Both the position numbers and the translations under genes were made by a program. Positions 44,240-57,016 of a DNA stretch of 64,000 bases are shown here, piece after piece (positions within the stretch are counted from its first letter, which is position 1; each line of letters starts with the position of its first letter). This DNA comes from Pseudomonadota bacterium (GTDB lineage: Bacteria; Pseudomonadota; Gammaproteobacteria; Burkholderiales; Burkholderiaceae_C): assembly GCA_963205115.1 (NCBI GenBank), contig CAUJHV010000078.1, forward strand, positions 49,453 to 113,452, given 5' to 3'. The notes beneath the pieces were generated by a model. It made no database searches. It was given only the letters and a program-made list of their open reading frames with translations, and was not told the origin of the DNA.

Positions 44240-44988
44240 GCACAGCTGCGCCGCGTGAGGGCGGAGCCCGGGCTCCGGACGGGCAGCCCCCTGGTTTGCC
44301 CGGCACACGCGCCGCGGGCAAACCCGTGCTGGCCGTCTTCGACCTCGACCACACGCTGCTGGAGGGCGACAGCGACGTGCTGTGGTGCGATTTCCTGATC
44401 GCCGAAGGTGTGCTGGACCCGGCCGTCTTCGGCCCGCGCAACCAGGCCATCGAAGCGGGCTACAAGGCCGGCACCGTCGGCACACGCGAGTTCTGCGAGT
44501 TTTTCATCGGCACGCTGGCGGGCCACGCGCCCGCGCACTGGGCGGCGCTGCGCGAGCGCTACCTGGCCACGTGCATCCAGCCGCGCCTGCTGCCCCAGGG
44601 CATGCAGACCCTGGCCGCGCACCGCGCGCAGGGCCACCGGCTGCTGATGAGCACGGCGACCAACCGCTTCCTGGCCGAACGCACGGCGCAGGTGCTGGGC
44701 TTCGAACACCTGGTGGCCACTGCATGCGAGATGGACGCCCAAGGCCGCTTCACCGGCCGCGTGGCAGGCGAACCCAACATGCGCGCCGGCAAGATCCAGC
44801 GGCTGCACGGCTGGCTGCACGAGCAGGGGCTGCCAACGCTAACGGATCACCACAGCGTCTTCTACTCGGACTCGATGAACGACCTGCCGCTGCTGAGCGT
44901 GGTCGACGAGCCCGTGGCGGTCAACGGCGACGAACGACTGGGCGCCGTGGCCGGCGAGCGCGGGTGGGCGAGGGTGGATTGGCGCTGA
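44236..44988 (+). CDS. HAD-IB family hydrolase (phosphoserine-phosphatase-like)
   Basis: 250 aa, translationally coupled to the aldehyde dehydrogenase. HAD motif I FDLDHTLLEGDSD (after a 35-residue G/P/A-rich leader), motif II MSTATNRF, motif III Lys in RAGKIQRL and motif IV YSDSMNDLPLL. It is a cytoplasmic phosphatase acting on small phosphomonoesters, similar to the HAD-IB proteins found in many Burkholderiales. The substrate in this operon is unknown. Confidence 0.82.
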   Translation: MSTAAPREGGARAPDGQPPGLPGTRAAGKPVLAVFDLDHTLLEGDSDVLWCDFLIAEGVLDPAVFGPRNQAIEAGYKAGTVGTREFCEFFIGTLAGHAPAHWAALRERYLATCIQPRLLPQGMQTLAAHRAQGHRLLMSTATNRFLAERTAQVLGFEHLVATACEMDAQGRFTGRVAGEPNMRAGKIQRLHGWLHEQGLPTLTDHHSVFYSDSMNDLPLLSVVDEPVAVNGDERLGAVAGERGWARVDWR

Positions 44989-45207
44989 CGCGGCGCCCGC
45001 CAGCTGTCCGCCAACGGCCGGCGAGGCCAGCCGGCAGCCCCCGCACGGCGCTTCGCGGCGATCGAACCCGCACTTGCCGAGATCGCAAGCCGCTTGCCCG
45101 GGTCAGCCCGTAGCATCGGGCATCGCGCAGCGCCCGCGAGGCGCTCCTGACCGGGCGCCGGGCGCATGGCACAGCATGCGGCCGCGGGGCTGCACCCGAG
45201 GAGAGTC

Positions 45208-46200
45208 ATGAAGCCGATCGAACGACGCGCCCTGGCGCGCACGCTGGTTGTGGCCGCAGCGGCATTGCTGGGCCTGACACCGGCCGCACACGCGCAAGCC
45301 TGGCCCACCAAACCCGTCACCATCGTCGCCGCCTATCCGGCCGGCGGTGTGGCCGACCAGATGGCGCGGCTGCTGGCCGCTGAACTGGGCAAGCGGCTGG
45401 GGCAGCCCGTGATCGTGGAAAACCGGGTCGGGGCCTCCGGAATGATCGGCGCGGCCAGCGTCGCCAAGGCCGCACCCGACGGCCACACGCTGCTGATGGC
45501 CGCGATGGCCGAGATCGTCTTCACGCCCTACATGCACGAACGCATGGCCTACGCGCCCGACAAGGACCTGGCCCCGGTGGCGATGGCGGTGCGCTTCCCG
45601 TTCATGCTGGTGACGCACCCCTCGGTGCCGGTGCGCACCACCGCCGACGTCATCGCGCTGGCGCGCAAGAACCCGGGCCAGTACACCTATGCCACGGGCG
45701 GCAACGGCTCGGTGCAGCACCTGGCCATGGAAATGTTTGCGCGCATGGCGGGCGTGCAGATGCGCCACATCCCGTACAAGGGTGTCACGCCGGCTCTGAC
45801 CGACGTGCTGGGTAACCAGGTGTCGATGATGTTTGCCGGCTTCCCGCCGGCCATGGCGCATGTGAAGAACGGCAAGCTCACGCCGATTTCGGTGACGACC
45901 AAGGAGCGGCTGCCGGTCGCGGCCGACATCCCGTCCGTCGCTGAAACCCCCGGCCTCGAAAAGTACGACTTCCCCGTCTGGGTGGCGCTGTTCGCGACGG
46001 CCGGCACGCCGCCGGCCATCCTGGACCGCCTGCACCGCGAGACCGTGGCGATCTTCGGCATGCCCGAACACCGCGCCGCCATCGAGAAGGCCGGCATGAC
46101 GATCTCCGACGAGTCGCGCGCCACCTTCGGCGCCTTCGTGAAGGCCGAATCGTCCAAGTACCAGAAGATCATTCGCGAGGCGGGCATCAAGGAAGACTAA
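45208..46200 (+). CDS. Bug-family (TctC) tripartite tricarboxylate transporter substrate-binding protein
   Basis: 330 aa, ribosome-binding site GAGGAGA, signal peptide 1-29 (TPAAHA-QA). Typical Bug opening WPTKPVTIVAAYPAGGVADQMAR, then VENRVGASGMIGAASVAKAAPDGH and HIPYKGVTPALTDVLGNQV. It binds a small carboxylate or amino-acid-like ligand in the periplasm; no TctA/TctB membrane genes are nearby, as is common for orphan Bug proteins. Confidence 0.88.
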   Translation: MKPIERRALARTLVVAAAALLGLTPAAHAQAWPTKPVTIVAAYPAGGVADQMARLLAAELGKRLGQPVIVENRVGASGMIGAASVAKAAPDGHTLLMAAMAEIVFTPYMHERMAYAPDKDLAPVAMAVRFPFMLVTHPSVPVRTTADVIALARKNPGQYTYATGGNGSVQHLAMEMFARMAGVQMRHIPYKGVTPALTDVLGNQVSMMFAGFPPAMAHVKNGKLTPISVTTKERLPVAADIPSVAETPGLEKYDFPVWVALFATAGTPPAILDRLHRETVAIFGMPEHRAAIEKAGMTISDESRATFGAFVKAESSKYQKIIREAGIKED

Positions 46201-46266
46201 CCGGCCGCGGGCGGCCGTTGCATCGGATGCGGCGTTAGCGATGGCGCGCCCGGCCGCGCGCCGCCC

Positions 46267-48341
46267 TCACATCGGCAAGCTGCCGAACCGGCTGTTCGAC
46301 ATCCAGTCGCCCAGGCCCGAGGGCGGCATCGGGCGGCCGATGCCGTAGCCCTGTGCCAGGTCGCAGCCGAAGGACGACAGCCGCTCCAGGGTGCTGTCGT
46401 CCTCGACACCTTCGGCCACCACCAGGATGCCCAGTTCGTGGCACAGGTCGATGGTCGAGCGCACGATGGCGGCGTCGGCCGTGTCGCTGAGCAGCGTGGT
46501 GACGAAGGCGCGGTCGATCTTCAGCGCGTGCAGCGGCAGCCGCTGCAGCTGCTTCAGGCGGTGCAGCGAGGAGTAGCCCACGCCGTAGTCGTCCAGCGCG
46601 ATGCGCACGCCGCGTGCGGCCATGTCGTGCAGCGCGGCAAAGGCGCGTTCCTCGTCGTGCAGCACGGCCTGTTCGGTGATCTCGATTTCCAGGCGCGAGG
46701 GCGGAAAGTCCATCTCCTCGGCCACGCGCAGCAGGCGATTGGCGATATTCGGATGCTGCAGCTGCCGCGGCGACACATTGATGGCCAGCGAGATCGGCAG
46801 CGCCTTGATGCTGGCGATGGCGCTGCGCAGCACCCATTCGCCCGCGTCCAGGATCAGCCCGGTCTGTTCGAGCATCGCGATGAAGGTGTCGGGCATCTGC
46901 AGCCCCACACCCGGGCGGCGCCAGCGCAGCAGCGCCTCCACGCCGACACAGCGCTGGTCGGTCACCTGCACCACCGGCTGGAAGTGCAGTTCGAACTCGC
47001 CGCGCTCCAGGCCGCGGAACAGCGCCACCTGGGTGGCGATGGTGCGGGCCACGCGCTCCTGGATGCCTTCGGTGAAAAAGCGGTAGCCGGATTCGCGCGC
47101 GCACTCCGTCTCGGCGCGCGCCTGCGCGGCTGCGGCGCTGCGCAGCAGGGCTTCGGGTTCGTCGCCGTCGGCCGGGTACAGGGCCACACCCGCGTGCACC
47201 GTGGCCAGCAATTCCCAGTCGTCCACGACCAGCGGGTTGCTGAAGGCTTCGGTCAGCCGCTGCGCGACGGTGCCGGCGTCGACCTCGCCGTTGACGTCGG
47301 ACACTAGCAGCACAAAACGCTCGCCGCCCAGGTGCGACAGCGTGTCGCGCTCGCGCAGCAGGCCGGACAGGTGCTCGGCCACCGCACGCAGCACGCGGTC
47401 GGCCGCGGCCGGTCCGCCAGCGGCGCGGGCGCGTGCCATGGCATTGGTGCGCAGCTCCATCACCGCAAAGCCCGTGCCCCCGCGGTGCGAGGCCGTCACC
47501 GCGGTGCGCAGGCGGTCGCGCAGCAGCACGCGGTTGGGCAGGCCCGTGAGCGCGTCGAAATGCGCCTGGTAATTCAGTTGTGCTTCGGCGTCTCGGCGGT
47601 CGGTGAGGTCCTGCACCACGCCAAAACACGATTTCGGCCGGCCGTGGTCGTCCAGCGACAGGCTGCCCGACCAGGCCAGGTGGCGCATGCCCTGGCCGAC
47701 GTGGAAGCGAACCTCGACCGGTTCTTCGCCGCCGCCGCTTTGCAGCCGGTCCAGGAAGGCCGCCAGGCGCGGGCGGTCTTCCTGCACCACGCGCTGCAGC
47801 AGCGCGTCGCAGTCGAGCGCGACGTCGTCGTCCAGGCCCAGCATCTCGCGCATCTCGGACGAGCAGGTCAGCGTGAGCCCGTCCATCGACAGCGTCCACT
47901 GGCCCAGCTGCGCGATGCGCTGCGCGCGGTCCAGCAGCTGCTGGCTGTCGCGCAGGCGGCGGGCCGTGCGGTTGGTGCGCAGCGCGTAGCGCAGGCGCTG
48001 GCCCAGCAGTGCCCAGTTGATGGGTTTGGTGATGAAGTCGGTGGCGCCGGCTTCGAAGGCCAGGGTCACGGCCATCACGTCGTCCAGGCCGGTGAGCATC
48101 AGGATGGGCACCAGCTGGCCGGAGGGCAGCTTGCGTATCGCGCGGCAGGCGTCGAAGCCGTTCATGGCCGGCATGCGCACGTCCATCAGCACGAGATCCG
48201 GCAGGTGCTCGCGGCAACTGGCCACGGCGGCCTTTCCGTCTTCGGCTTCCATGACGTCGTAGCCGGAATCCAGCAGGACACGGCGCACCATCAGGCGCGT
48301 CACAGACTCGTCGTCGACGACGAGTATTCGGATCTGACCAC

Positions 48342-48345
<4 letters not shown>
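46267..48345 (-). CDS. REC-PAS-GGDEF-EAL response regulator (probable c-di-GMP phosphodiesterase)
   Basis: 692 aa. Receiver domain 1-125 (phospho-Asp55 in LVLMDVRMP); PAS about 155-285 ending in FGVVQDLTDRRDAEAQL; GGDEF about 290-435 whose active-site motif is degenerate (LGGERFV), so no cyclase activity is expected; EAL about 440-690 with GVEALLRWRRPG and LEIEITEQAVLHD intact. It is likely to degrade c-di-GMP when phosphorylated by the kinase whose gene overlaps it (ATGA). Confidence 0.88.
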
Positions 48346-51371
<3,026 letters not shown>

Positions 51372-51381
51372 GGCGCGGGGC

Positions 51382-52227
51382 TCATTCCTTCAAGAGGGCA
51401 GCCAGGGTCTTGATGCCCAGCGCGCGGACGTCGTCCCACTGCTTGTCCTGCGCCGCCTCGATGCCGTTGAATCCCACACCCTGCAGGGCGCTGCGGCCTT
51501 CGGGCGTGGCGTCGGCCGAGACCATGGCCGACAGCAGCGCGGCCACGGCATCGGCGGGCACACGCGGGTGCGCGGCGATGGCATGCGGCGTGTATTCCGG
51601 CGTGGTCCACAGCACACGCAGCTGCGCGCGCACGTCGGCATCCATCGCCTGCAGCGTGCGCGGAATGCCGCCGCCGGCCGGAAAGCGCCCGCGCGCCACG
51701 TTCAGGTAGACCGATTCGTGCGAGCCGACAAACTGCGCGCTGGTCTGGATGCCGCGCCGCTCCAGCTCCGCCCGCACCAGCACCGTGGCCGCGAAGGACG
51801 CCGGCGCTGGGTAGGCGATCTCCAGCCCCGCCAGGTTGCCCAGCTGCTGCTGCGGTGCATCTTTGCGCACGACCACCAGGCCGCGCAGGCGCCGGTTCTT
51901 CTCGTGGGCGAAGGCGCGGTAGCCGGGCTTCAGGCTGAACACCGTGTAGTGGTACGGGTTCATGTAGGCGAAGTCGTACTCGCCGGCGGCCAGGCGCGTC
52001 TCGAACTTCGGAATGTCCGGCGCCGTCGCAAAGCGCAGCCCAAAGCCGGCGCGGGCGCTCAGCACATTGAACAGCGGGATCCAGGCGCGCGCCAGCTCGG
52101 ACGCGGACTGCTGCGGAACGACCCCGAATACATAGGTCTTGTCGGCCGCGGCCAGGCTCGGGCGAGCCGGCAGCAGCGCCAGACTTCCCATCGCGCCCGT
52201 GGCGCGGAGCATCGTGCGGCGTTGCAT
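51382..52227 (-). CDS. PhnD-like periplasmic phosphonate/phosphate-type binding protein (sensor accessory)
   Basis: 281 aa with an export signal (MQRRTMLRATGAMGSLALL...SLA). YVFGVVPQQSASELARAWIPLF, ATAPDIPKFETRLAAGEYDFAYMNPYHY and FVGSHESVYLNVARG are PhnD-family features. There are no ABC genes beside it; it lies 10 bases upstream of the kinase, so it probably presents a ligand to the kinase periplasmic domain rather than feeding a transporter. Confidence 0.82.
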   Translation of the reverse strand: MQRRTMLRATGAMGSLALLPARPSLAAADKTYVFGVVPQQSASELARAWIPLFNVLSARAGFGLRFATAPDIPKFETRLAAGEYDFAYMNPYHYTVFSLKPGYRAFAHEKNRRLRGLVVVRKDAPQQQLGNLAGLEIAYPAPASFAATVLVRAELERRGIQTSAQFVGSHESVYLNVARGRFPAGGGIPRTLQAMDADVRAQLRVLWTTPEYTPHAIAAHPRVPADAVAALLSAMVSADATPEGRSALQGVGFNGIEAAQDKQWDDVRALGIKTLAALLKE

Positions 52228-52267
52228 GTCGTCAGGTGAACAGGTCAGTTAAGGATTCGAAGCATTG

Positions 52268-52897
52268 TCAGCCAGCACAACTTACCGCATCACGGGTGAT
52301 TGCCCGTTGTTGCCCAGCACGTGGGGCGGCGGTTAGAGGTGGCTCTCGATGGCAGTCCCGTACGCGGGCGGGGCTGGCGGCGATGGCGCCGTCGCTCATG
52401 CGGACGATCCGGTAGCCGTAGGTGGCGCCTATGCCGCCGTACTGCTCCTTCTTCTTGATCGCGTCGGGGACCTCGCCCAGGTCGACCTCGATGCCGCCCG
52501 ACGTGCAGGCGTATTCCGCTCGGCTGACCTCGTTGAAGCCCCACTGCATCAGGGCGGGGTTGCTCGGCAGGTCGCCGGCATAGACAGGTCGGTTGCGAAA
52601 AATGAACCCGCCCGTCCGCTGGGAGATCCAGATCTGTGCGGCTGACGAATGAATGGCCACTGGGAAGCCGGCATCCCGAGGCTGGCGGATACGCGGCGGC
52701 GCCTCGGCCTTGGAGTAGTGGCCATGCGTGGGTGGCCACGCGTACGTGCCCTGGATGTCGGGGCAGCCGAAGAGCGGCTGGGACACTGCGCCAATCGCCT
52801 TGGGCGGATCGGACGTGCCGTGGCCTTGGAGGCTGCATCCGACCGGGAGCAGGCAGGCGGCGCCGAGCGCGAGGATCCTGAGCGTGGGTTGCCGCAT
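52268..52897 (-). CDS. Lipoprotein of unknown function
   Basis: 209 aa from ATG 52897. The signal peptide ends in the lipobox LLPVGC (Cys about 21). The mature protein begins a conserved-looking FGCPDIQGTYAWPP and contains AAQIWISQRTGGFIFRN; no family recognised. It lies 40 bases after the PhnD-like gene stop on the same strand, but transcription order would put it upstream of that operon. Confidence 0.65.
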   Translation of the reverse strand: MRQPTLRILALGAACLLPVGCSLQGHGTSDPPKAIGAVSQPLFGCPDIQGTYAWPPTHGHYSKAEAPPRIRQPRDAGFPVAIHSSAAQIWISQRTGGFIFRNRPVYAGDLPSNPALMQWGFNEVSRAEYACTSGGIEVDLGEVPDAIKKKEQYGGIGATYGYRIVRMSDGAIAASPARVRDCHREPPLTAAPRAGQQRAITRDAVSCAG

Positions 52898-53181
52898 GGG
52901 TGTCGGATGCAGACGCGGGGGCGTGGCGCGCGGTGCAGGCAAACGCCGGCGTCCGCGCGGGCGGGGTATGGCTGACCCCCTCGATCTTGCACGTGGGTTT
53001 TGGCGCCCGATGCGCGGAGTTGGGTATGGGTTTGGCCGATGCCAGGCGGTTTGAGTCGCGGTTTCCGGGCCGGCCTTTCATTCATCTAACGTCTGCAAGC
53101 GCTTTCAAAGACGCCGCATGCCAACGGACGGATCAGCTGCCGTGGCGCAGCGGCGCCGCGCAAACCGAACGGCTATATCGG

Positions 53182-53469
53182 TCAGGCCGATTCATCGATC
53201 CGTTCGGCCAGTTCGAAGTCGCGTGCGCTGAGGCCGCCTACGTCATGCGTGGTGAGTTGAATGCGGACGGTGTTGTAGACATTGAACCACTCGGGGTGGT
53301 GATTCATCCGTTCCGCGATCAGGGCCACCTGGGTCATGAAGGCGAAGGCTTCGACGAAGTCCTTGAATTTCAAGACGCGGGTGAGTTTGTCGTCTTCAAT
53401 GGACCAATTGCGGCGTTGGGACAGCAGCTCGTCAATTTCCGGTTGGGTCAGCCGAGTCGTTCGAGACAT
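53182..53469 (-). CDS. phhB: Pterin-4a-carbinolamine dehydratase
   Basis: 95 aa. The signature is complete: FKDFVEAFAFMTQVALIAE, then NHHPEWFNVYNTVRIQLTTHD, with the catalytic His-His and Asp. It dehydrates 4a-hydroxytetrahydrobiopterin to recycle the cofactor of aromatic amino-acid hydroxylases. No phhA is in the window. Confidence 0.93.
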   Translation of the reverse strand: MSRTTRLTQPEIDELLSQRRNWSIEDDKLTRVLKFKDFVEAFAFMTQVALIAERMNHHPEWFNVYNTVRIQLTTHDVGGLSARDFELAERIDESA

Positions 53470-53528
53470 GATGCACTCCTGATTTTTCAGGGCAGCCGTC
53501 AACTGGTGCGCGCCCGCGATGGATCCGT

Positions 53529-54563
53529 TCAGCCCGTGAATCCGTCCAAGACGTTGGCCGCATTCACACCCAGCTCCCGTGCAGCATAGCCACCTTCCAG
53601 AATCATGGCCGTCGGAAGCCCCAAATCCTTCAGGCGACTTCCCAGGCGCAGGAAGTCCGGCGATTGCAGGGCGAATGTCGAAATCGGATCGCCGGCATAC
53701 GTATCCAGTCCGAGCGAAACGACAAAAGCGTCTGCGCCATGGTGTTCGATGCGCGCGCAAGCCGCTTCGAGTGCCGAAAACCAGCGTTCGACCGACGCGC
53801 CGGCAGGCAATGGCAGATTCATGTTGAAGCCCGTGCCTTCGCCGCTGCCGACTTCGTCGGCATGACCCAGGTAGAACGGGTATTCGGTCATGGGGTCGCC
53901 ATGGATGCTGACAAAAAGCACATCGGAGCGCTCATAGAAGATGCTCTGCGTGCCGTTTCCGTGGTGGTAGTCCACATCCAGGATAGCCACGCGCCTGCAA
54001 CCCTGGGCGAGCAGTGTTTCAGCGGCCACCGCGGCGTTATTCAGAAAGCAGTAGCCACCCATGAAGTCCGAGCCCGCGTGATGGCCCGGGGGTCGCGTGG
54101 CGCAGAAAACCCCCCGCTCGCCCTGCGACAGAAGGGCCGCCGTACTCGCGGCAGCATCGGCACCGGCTTTTGCGGCGTCCCATGTGCCCGCGACGAGGGG
54201 CGTGCCGTTGTCCATCGAATAAAGGCCCAGCTTGGCTGTGAAGTTGTCGGGCTCGATGTCGTGGCGAAGCGTGCGAACCGGCCAGACCGATGGGAATGGC
54301 TGCATGTCGGCATTGTTCGGGTCGAGCGCCACCCATTGCTGCCATGCCGTTTGCAGGAACTGGAGATAGGCCCCTGAGTGAACCCTGCGCAGGGCGTCGG
54401 TACTGTCGCTGTCCGGTGAACGTATATCGTTGCCACGAGCAACCAGTTCCGCGCGCACAAACTCGGCCCGTGACGGGGACTCGAAACAAGGGACGCGATT
54501 CCCACGGAAGAACTCGTGTTCAGGTGCGTGCAGCGCGTGATCGGCGGAGAATATCGTGATCAT
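53529..54563 (-). CDS. Acetylpolyamine amidohydrolase (class II histone-deacetylase family)
   Basis: 344 aa. Zinc/charge-relay motifs RPPGHHAGSDFMGGYCFLNN and AILDVDYHHGNGTQSIFYE, plus SLGLDTYAGDPISTF and EGGYAARELG. The long insertion and Y/E residues match the acetylpolyamine deacetylase branch rather than AcuC. It would remove acetyl groups from polyamines, feeding amine catabolism. It ends 59 bases before phhB on the same strand. Confidence 0.87.
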   Translation of the reverse strand: MITIFSADHALHAPEHEFFRGNRVPCFESPSRAEFVRAELVARGNDIRSPDSDSTDALRRVHSGAYLQFLQTAWQQWVALDPNNADMQPFPSVWPVRTLRHDIEPDNFTAKLGLYSMDNGTPLVAGTWDAAKAGADAAASTAALLSQGERGVFCATRPPGHHAGSDFMGGYCFLNNAAVAAETLLAQGCRRVAILDVDYHHGNGTQSIFYERSDVLFVSIHGDPMTEYPFYLGHADEVGSGEGTGFNMNLPLPAGASVERWFSALEAACARIEHHGADAFVVSLGLDTYAGDPISTFALQSPDFLRLGSRLKDLGLPTAMILEGGYAARELGVNAANVLDGFTG

Positions 54564-54645
54564 TGGCGGTGGGCGCGTTGGCGTCGCGCCATTCGAAGGA
54601 ACGATGGGTTCCTGATCGTGATTTGAACCCGAAAATGCGTGTCAA

Positions 54646-54978
54646 CTACGGCGCAGACCTGTGTGTTCGCATGAATACCAGTGCGAGTACCGCAGTGGTA
54701 CCTAATATGGCCGGGCCAAAACGTAACCCATACTCAAGAGGGGCGAGAAGCAGTGGCATGAACCAAAGAGCGTCTCTTGTCGTATTGGGATTCGTGAAAG
54801 CGACATACACGCCAAAGAAGAAGGCCCCCGCGACATTGAACAGCAAGACGGTCCATGCGAGTCTGGTTGCTGCCTGGTAGGCAGTTGGGCTTCTGGTCCG
54901 CCTTTCCCGACGGATCGATTGAACGATCGCGGCCGCAGTGGCGAAGACTGGGAAAGCGAGTGCGACTGCAGGCTTCAT
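54646..54978 (-). CDS. Small membrane protein of unknown function
   Basis: 110 aa from ATG 54978 (MKPAVALAFPVF). Three hydrophobic segments: AVALAFPVFATAAAIV, LLFNVAGAFFFGVYVAF and a C-terminal AILGTTAVLALVFM. The N-terminus overlaps the plus-strand IS remnant, so the start may have been altered by that insertion. GC is lower than average. No family recognised. Confidence 0.5.
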   Translation of the reverse strand: MKPAVALAFPVFATAAAIVQSIRRERRTRSPTAYQAATRLAWTVLLFNVAGAFFFGVYVAFTNPNTTRDALWFMPLLLAPLEYGLRFGPAILGTTAVLALVFMRTHRSAP

Positions 54979-55161
54979 GCGGTGCGCTGCGCAGCGGGCT
55001 ACGACCTGCGCTGGTTGTTGGGGATGATCGCCAAGAGGGGTTTGCTGGCCGTCTTGTGGCTCTCGGCAGCCCAGGTGCAATCGGCGGTGCAGGCGATATT
55101 CGGTACGGCAAGGGCGCCGGAACCGTCAGAGTGCGTACGGCCGCTCAGGTCGGCAGCTTGA
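54949..55161 (+). mobile_element. IS5-type transposase C-terminal remnant (plus)
   Basis: Reading RLHAVRCAAGYDLRWLLGMIAKRG, then LAVLWLSAAQVQSAVQAIFG, this is the familiar tail of IS5-family DDE transposases (H-A-x-x-C-A-A-G-Y-N-x-R-W-L-L). No N-terminal or catalytic part remains. The remaining bases up to 55297 hold nothing recognisable. Confidence 0.65.
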
Positions 55162-55297
55162 AACTGAACTTCTTTGGGGCGACTATTTCATCAGCTCGAA
55201 AAACCACTGATTTCTCATTCCAATAAGATATGCCAGGCAACAGCTCACACATAAGAATTCCGCAAGGCCGCGGGCCCTGTCGACTCTCCTGCTGCTG

Positions 55298-56197
55298 TCA
55301 AGTAACCACTGATTGCTTCACTGTTGATATCGTCAAGCGTGCGCCACTATTTCCCCCAGGATCAGCTCCAATTTCTTGCGGGTAAACGCCGATCTTGAAA
55401 TATGTGCCACCTTTGACATTGTTGGTATCGATTGTTCGCGACGCAGACACCGCAGTTTTGCCCTTGGTGTACTCAACAAATCCCTTCTTATTCTTGCAAC
55501 CAATAATCACCGTCATCTTTTCGCCGAGCTTGTAGGCGTCATCCAGGACAACTTCCTCAGCGTTGGGTTCGGAATTGAAGACGGCCTTGATAACGCCCTT
55601 ATCGTTTGTTCCGGTCGCGTTCGACGGTCCGTAATACTTGATCATGACCAGATTTCGTGTATTGTCATGAATCTGACCGATGACGACCCTCGGCTTGGTT
55701 CCGCTTTGGGTACTCTTCAGAATCTGATTCAAGGTCAAATATCGATGGTCACTGAAAGCGTTCCAGCGATGTTCCTTGTCTCGCTTCAACTCGCACCGAG
55801 CGCCACCCGCCTCGCTGGATGTCTTGGCTCCGAAAGCAGGTGAATAAAAGAAGTATCCATCGCTGGTCACCTTGAAATAGTTCTCAACCTTTACGACTTT
55901 GTGGGTCTTGTTGTCGTTGAGCGTGAGCGCATCACCGGAAAGTTTGCCTTTGGAATTCACCGGTAGCTCAAGATCCCAATCGTTCAGCTTGATACCGGAA
56001 GTGGAGGTGCCCAATGCATACTGCCGATTCGCATCCAACTCATCAGACCCATCCTGAGCAGTTTGGTCCGCGACCGGGAGGTCATCTCCGCCTCCACAAG
56101 CTTGGAGCGAAACAGAGAGCGCCATGCCCAACATGACTGTTCGACGGTCCACTGTCGCTTTGCTCGGCGCAAGTTTTGCTGCCTTGAAACGATTCAT
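55298..56197 (-). CDS. PL7-family alginate lyase-like lipoprotein
   Basis: 299 aa from ATG 56197 (GGGAGA ribosome-binding site). The N-terminus has a lipobox-like LQAC followed by GGG. PL7 motifs are present: GARCELKRD (usual form R-S/T-E-L-R), VVIGQIHDN (the QIH motif) and GTYFKIGVYPQ (the YFKAGxYxQ motif), giving the Arg, Gln, His and Tyr of the active site. It should cleave beta-1,4 uronate polymers by elimination outside the cytoplasm. GC is clearly lower than in the first 54 kb, and IS5-type remnants lie on both sides. Confidence 0.82.
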   Translation of the reverse strand: MNRFKAAKLAPSKATVDRRTVMLGMALSVSLQACGGGDDLPVADQTAQDGSDELDANRQYALGTSTSGIKLNDWDLELPVNSKGKLSGDALTLNDNKTHKVVKVENYFKVTSDGYFFYSPAFGAKTSSEAGGARCELKRDKEHRWNAFSDHRYLTLNQILKSTQSGTKPRVVIGQIHDNTRNLVMIKYYGPSNATGTNDKGVIKAVFNSEPNAEEVVLDDAYKLGEKMTVIIGCKNKKGFVEYTKGKTAVSASRTIDTNNVKGGTYFKIGVYPQEIGADPGGNSGARLTISTVKQSVVT

Positions 56198-56367
56198 AGT
56201 TTCTCCCATCAGAAGAATCGCCAGGGTTTCAACGCCAGAATAGTGTTGCCCGGATCCAGCGTCAATAGCGACGGCGTTCAGACCCCGGCTCGGTCGCTGG
56301 ACAGTTGCAAGAAGTTGTAACTCCGCGATGGTGAACTACTGACGCGCAGTCCCTGAACTATTCAATC

Positions 56368-56600
56368 TCAACCCGCTGACGCGAGCCTCATGGCAGCCAT
56401 TCGGTGCAATTCAGTCTGATCTGCATTGAACGCCGCTCGCACGGCGGACCGCAGATGGGTCGGCAACAGCCACAAGATCGCCCGCAGGCCCTTCTTGGCA
56501 AACATCCACAGCAACCCACGCAGGTTGTAGCCCGCCGCGCACAAGACGGCATGCAGCCGGTTGCCCGATTGGCCATTCAAATGACCCATCTGCACTCTTG
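56368..56600 (-). mobile_element. IS5-type transposase C-terminal remnant (minus)
   Basis: Minus-strand reading MGHLNGQSGNRLHAVLCAAG, YNLRGLLWMFAKKGLRAIL, then a degenerate tail to a stop at 56368. Same type as the plus-strand fragment at 54949 but inverted, so the pair brackets the PL7 gene. The interval 56601-56797 holds nothing else recognisable. Confidence 0.65.
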
Positions 56601-56797
56601 ACCTGTTCATCGCGACTGCGGCTGCGTCGGCGGCTTTTGAGGCCATTGCTCGACATGCGTCATTCGACGATTCGTCACAGCCGGAAATTGCTTGACGAAC
56701 GGGGGGAAGCCCGTGCGGTCGAGTTAACCGCTGCCGCACAAAGCAGGCCGCAGCGGGCTGGGGTTGGACGAGGCATTGCGCCTCGTCCGCGAGGCGT

Positions 56798-57010
56798 TCA
56801 CTTTCGGGTGTACCGGCCGTCAAATGCCACGGTCCACTCACCGGCCGCGCCTGTGGATTCCCAGAACTGACGGACGCTGCCGTCTGCATGGGGCGTCCAC
56901 GTGATCCGATGCTTGGTGACCTTGCCGTCTGCGCCCGTCGTCTGGCCTTCCAGGATCATCTTTCCGTCTCGCAGGGTGCCTTGCCGCGGCGCCTCGGCTC
57001 CACCAGGGGC
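56798..57010 (-). pseudogene. Truncated gene: C-terminal fragment of an unknown protein
   Basis: An open stretch with coding character but no start: minus-strand reading LRDGKMILEGQTTGADGKV, TKHRITWTPHADGSVRQFW, ESTGAAGEWTVAFDGRYTRK, stop at 56798. It looks like the last 65-70 residues of a beta-rich exported protein (DUF1579-like). It lies directly after the stop of the next gene, in the same frame, so the 5' part was lost at this junction. Confidence 0.55.
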
Positions 57011-57016
57011 CAGGCC

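Noticed and set aside
46214..46240. GCATCCGAT on the minus strand, resembling the -35 part of the ECF motif
   Set aside because: No CGTAAG-like -10 at the required 16-base spacing.
52895..52920. CTGCATCCGAC near the lipoprotein start, resembling the ECF -35
   Set aside because: The rest of the 34-base motif is absent and the spacing does not fit.
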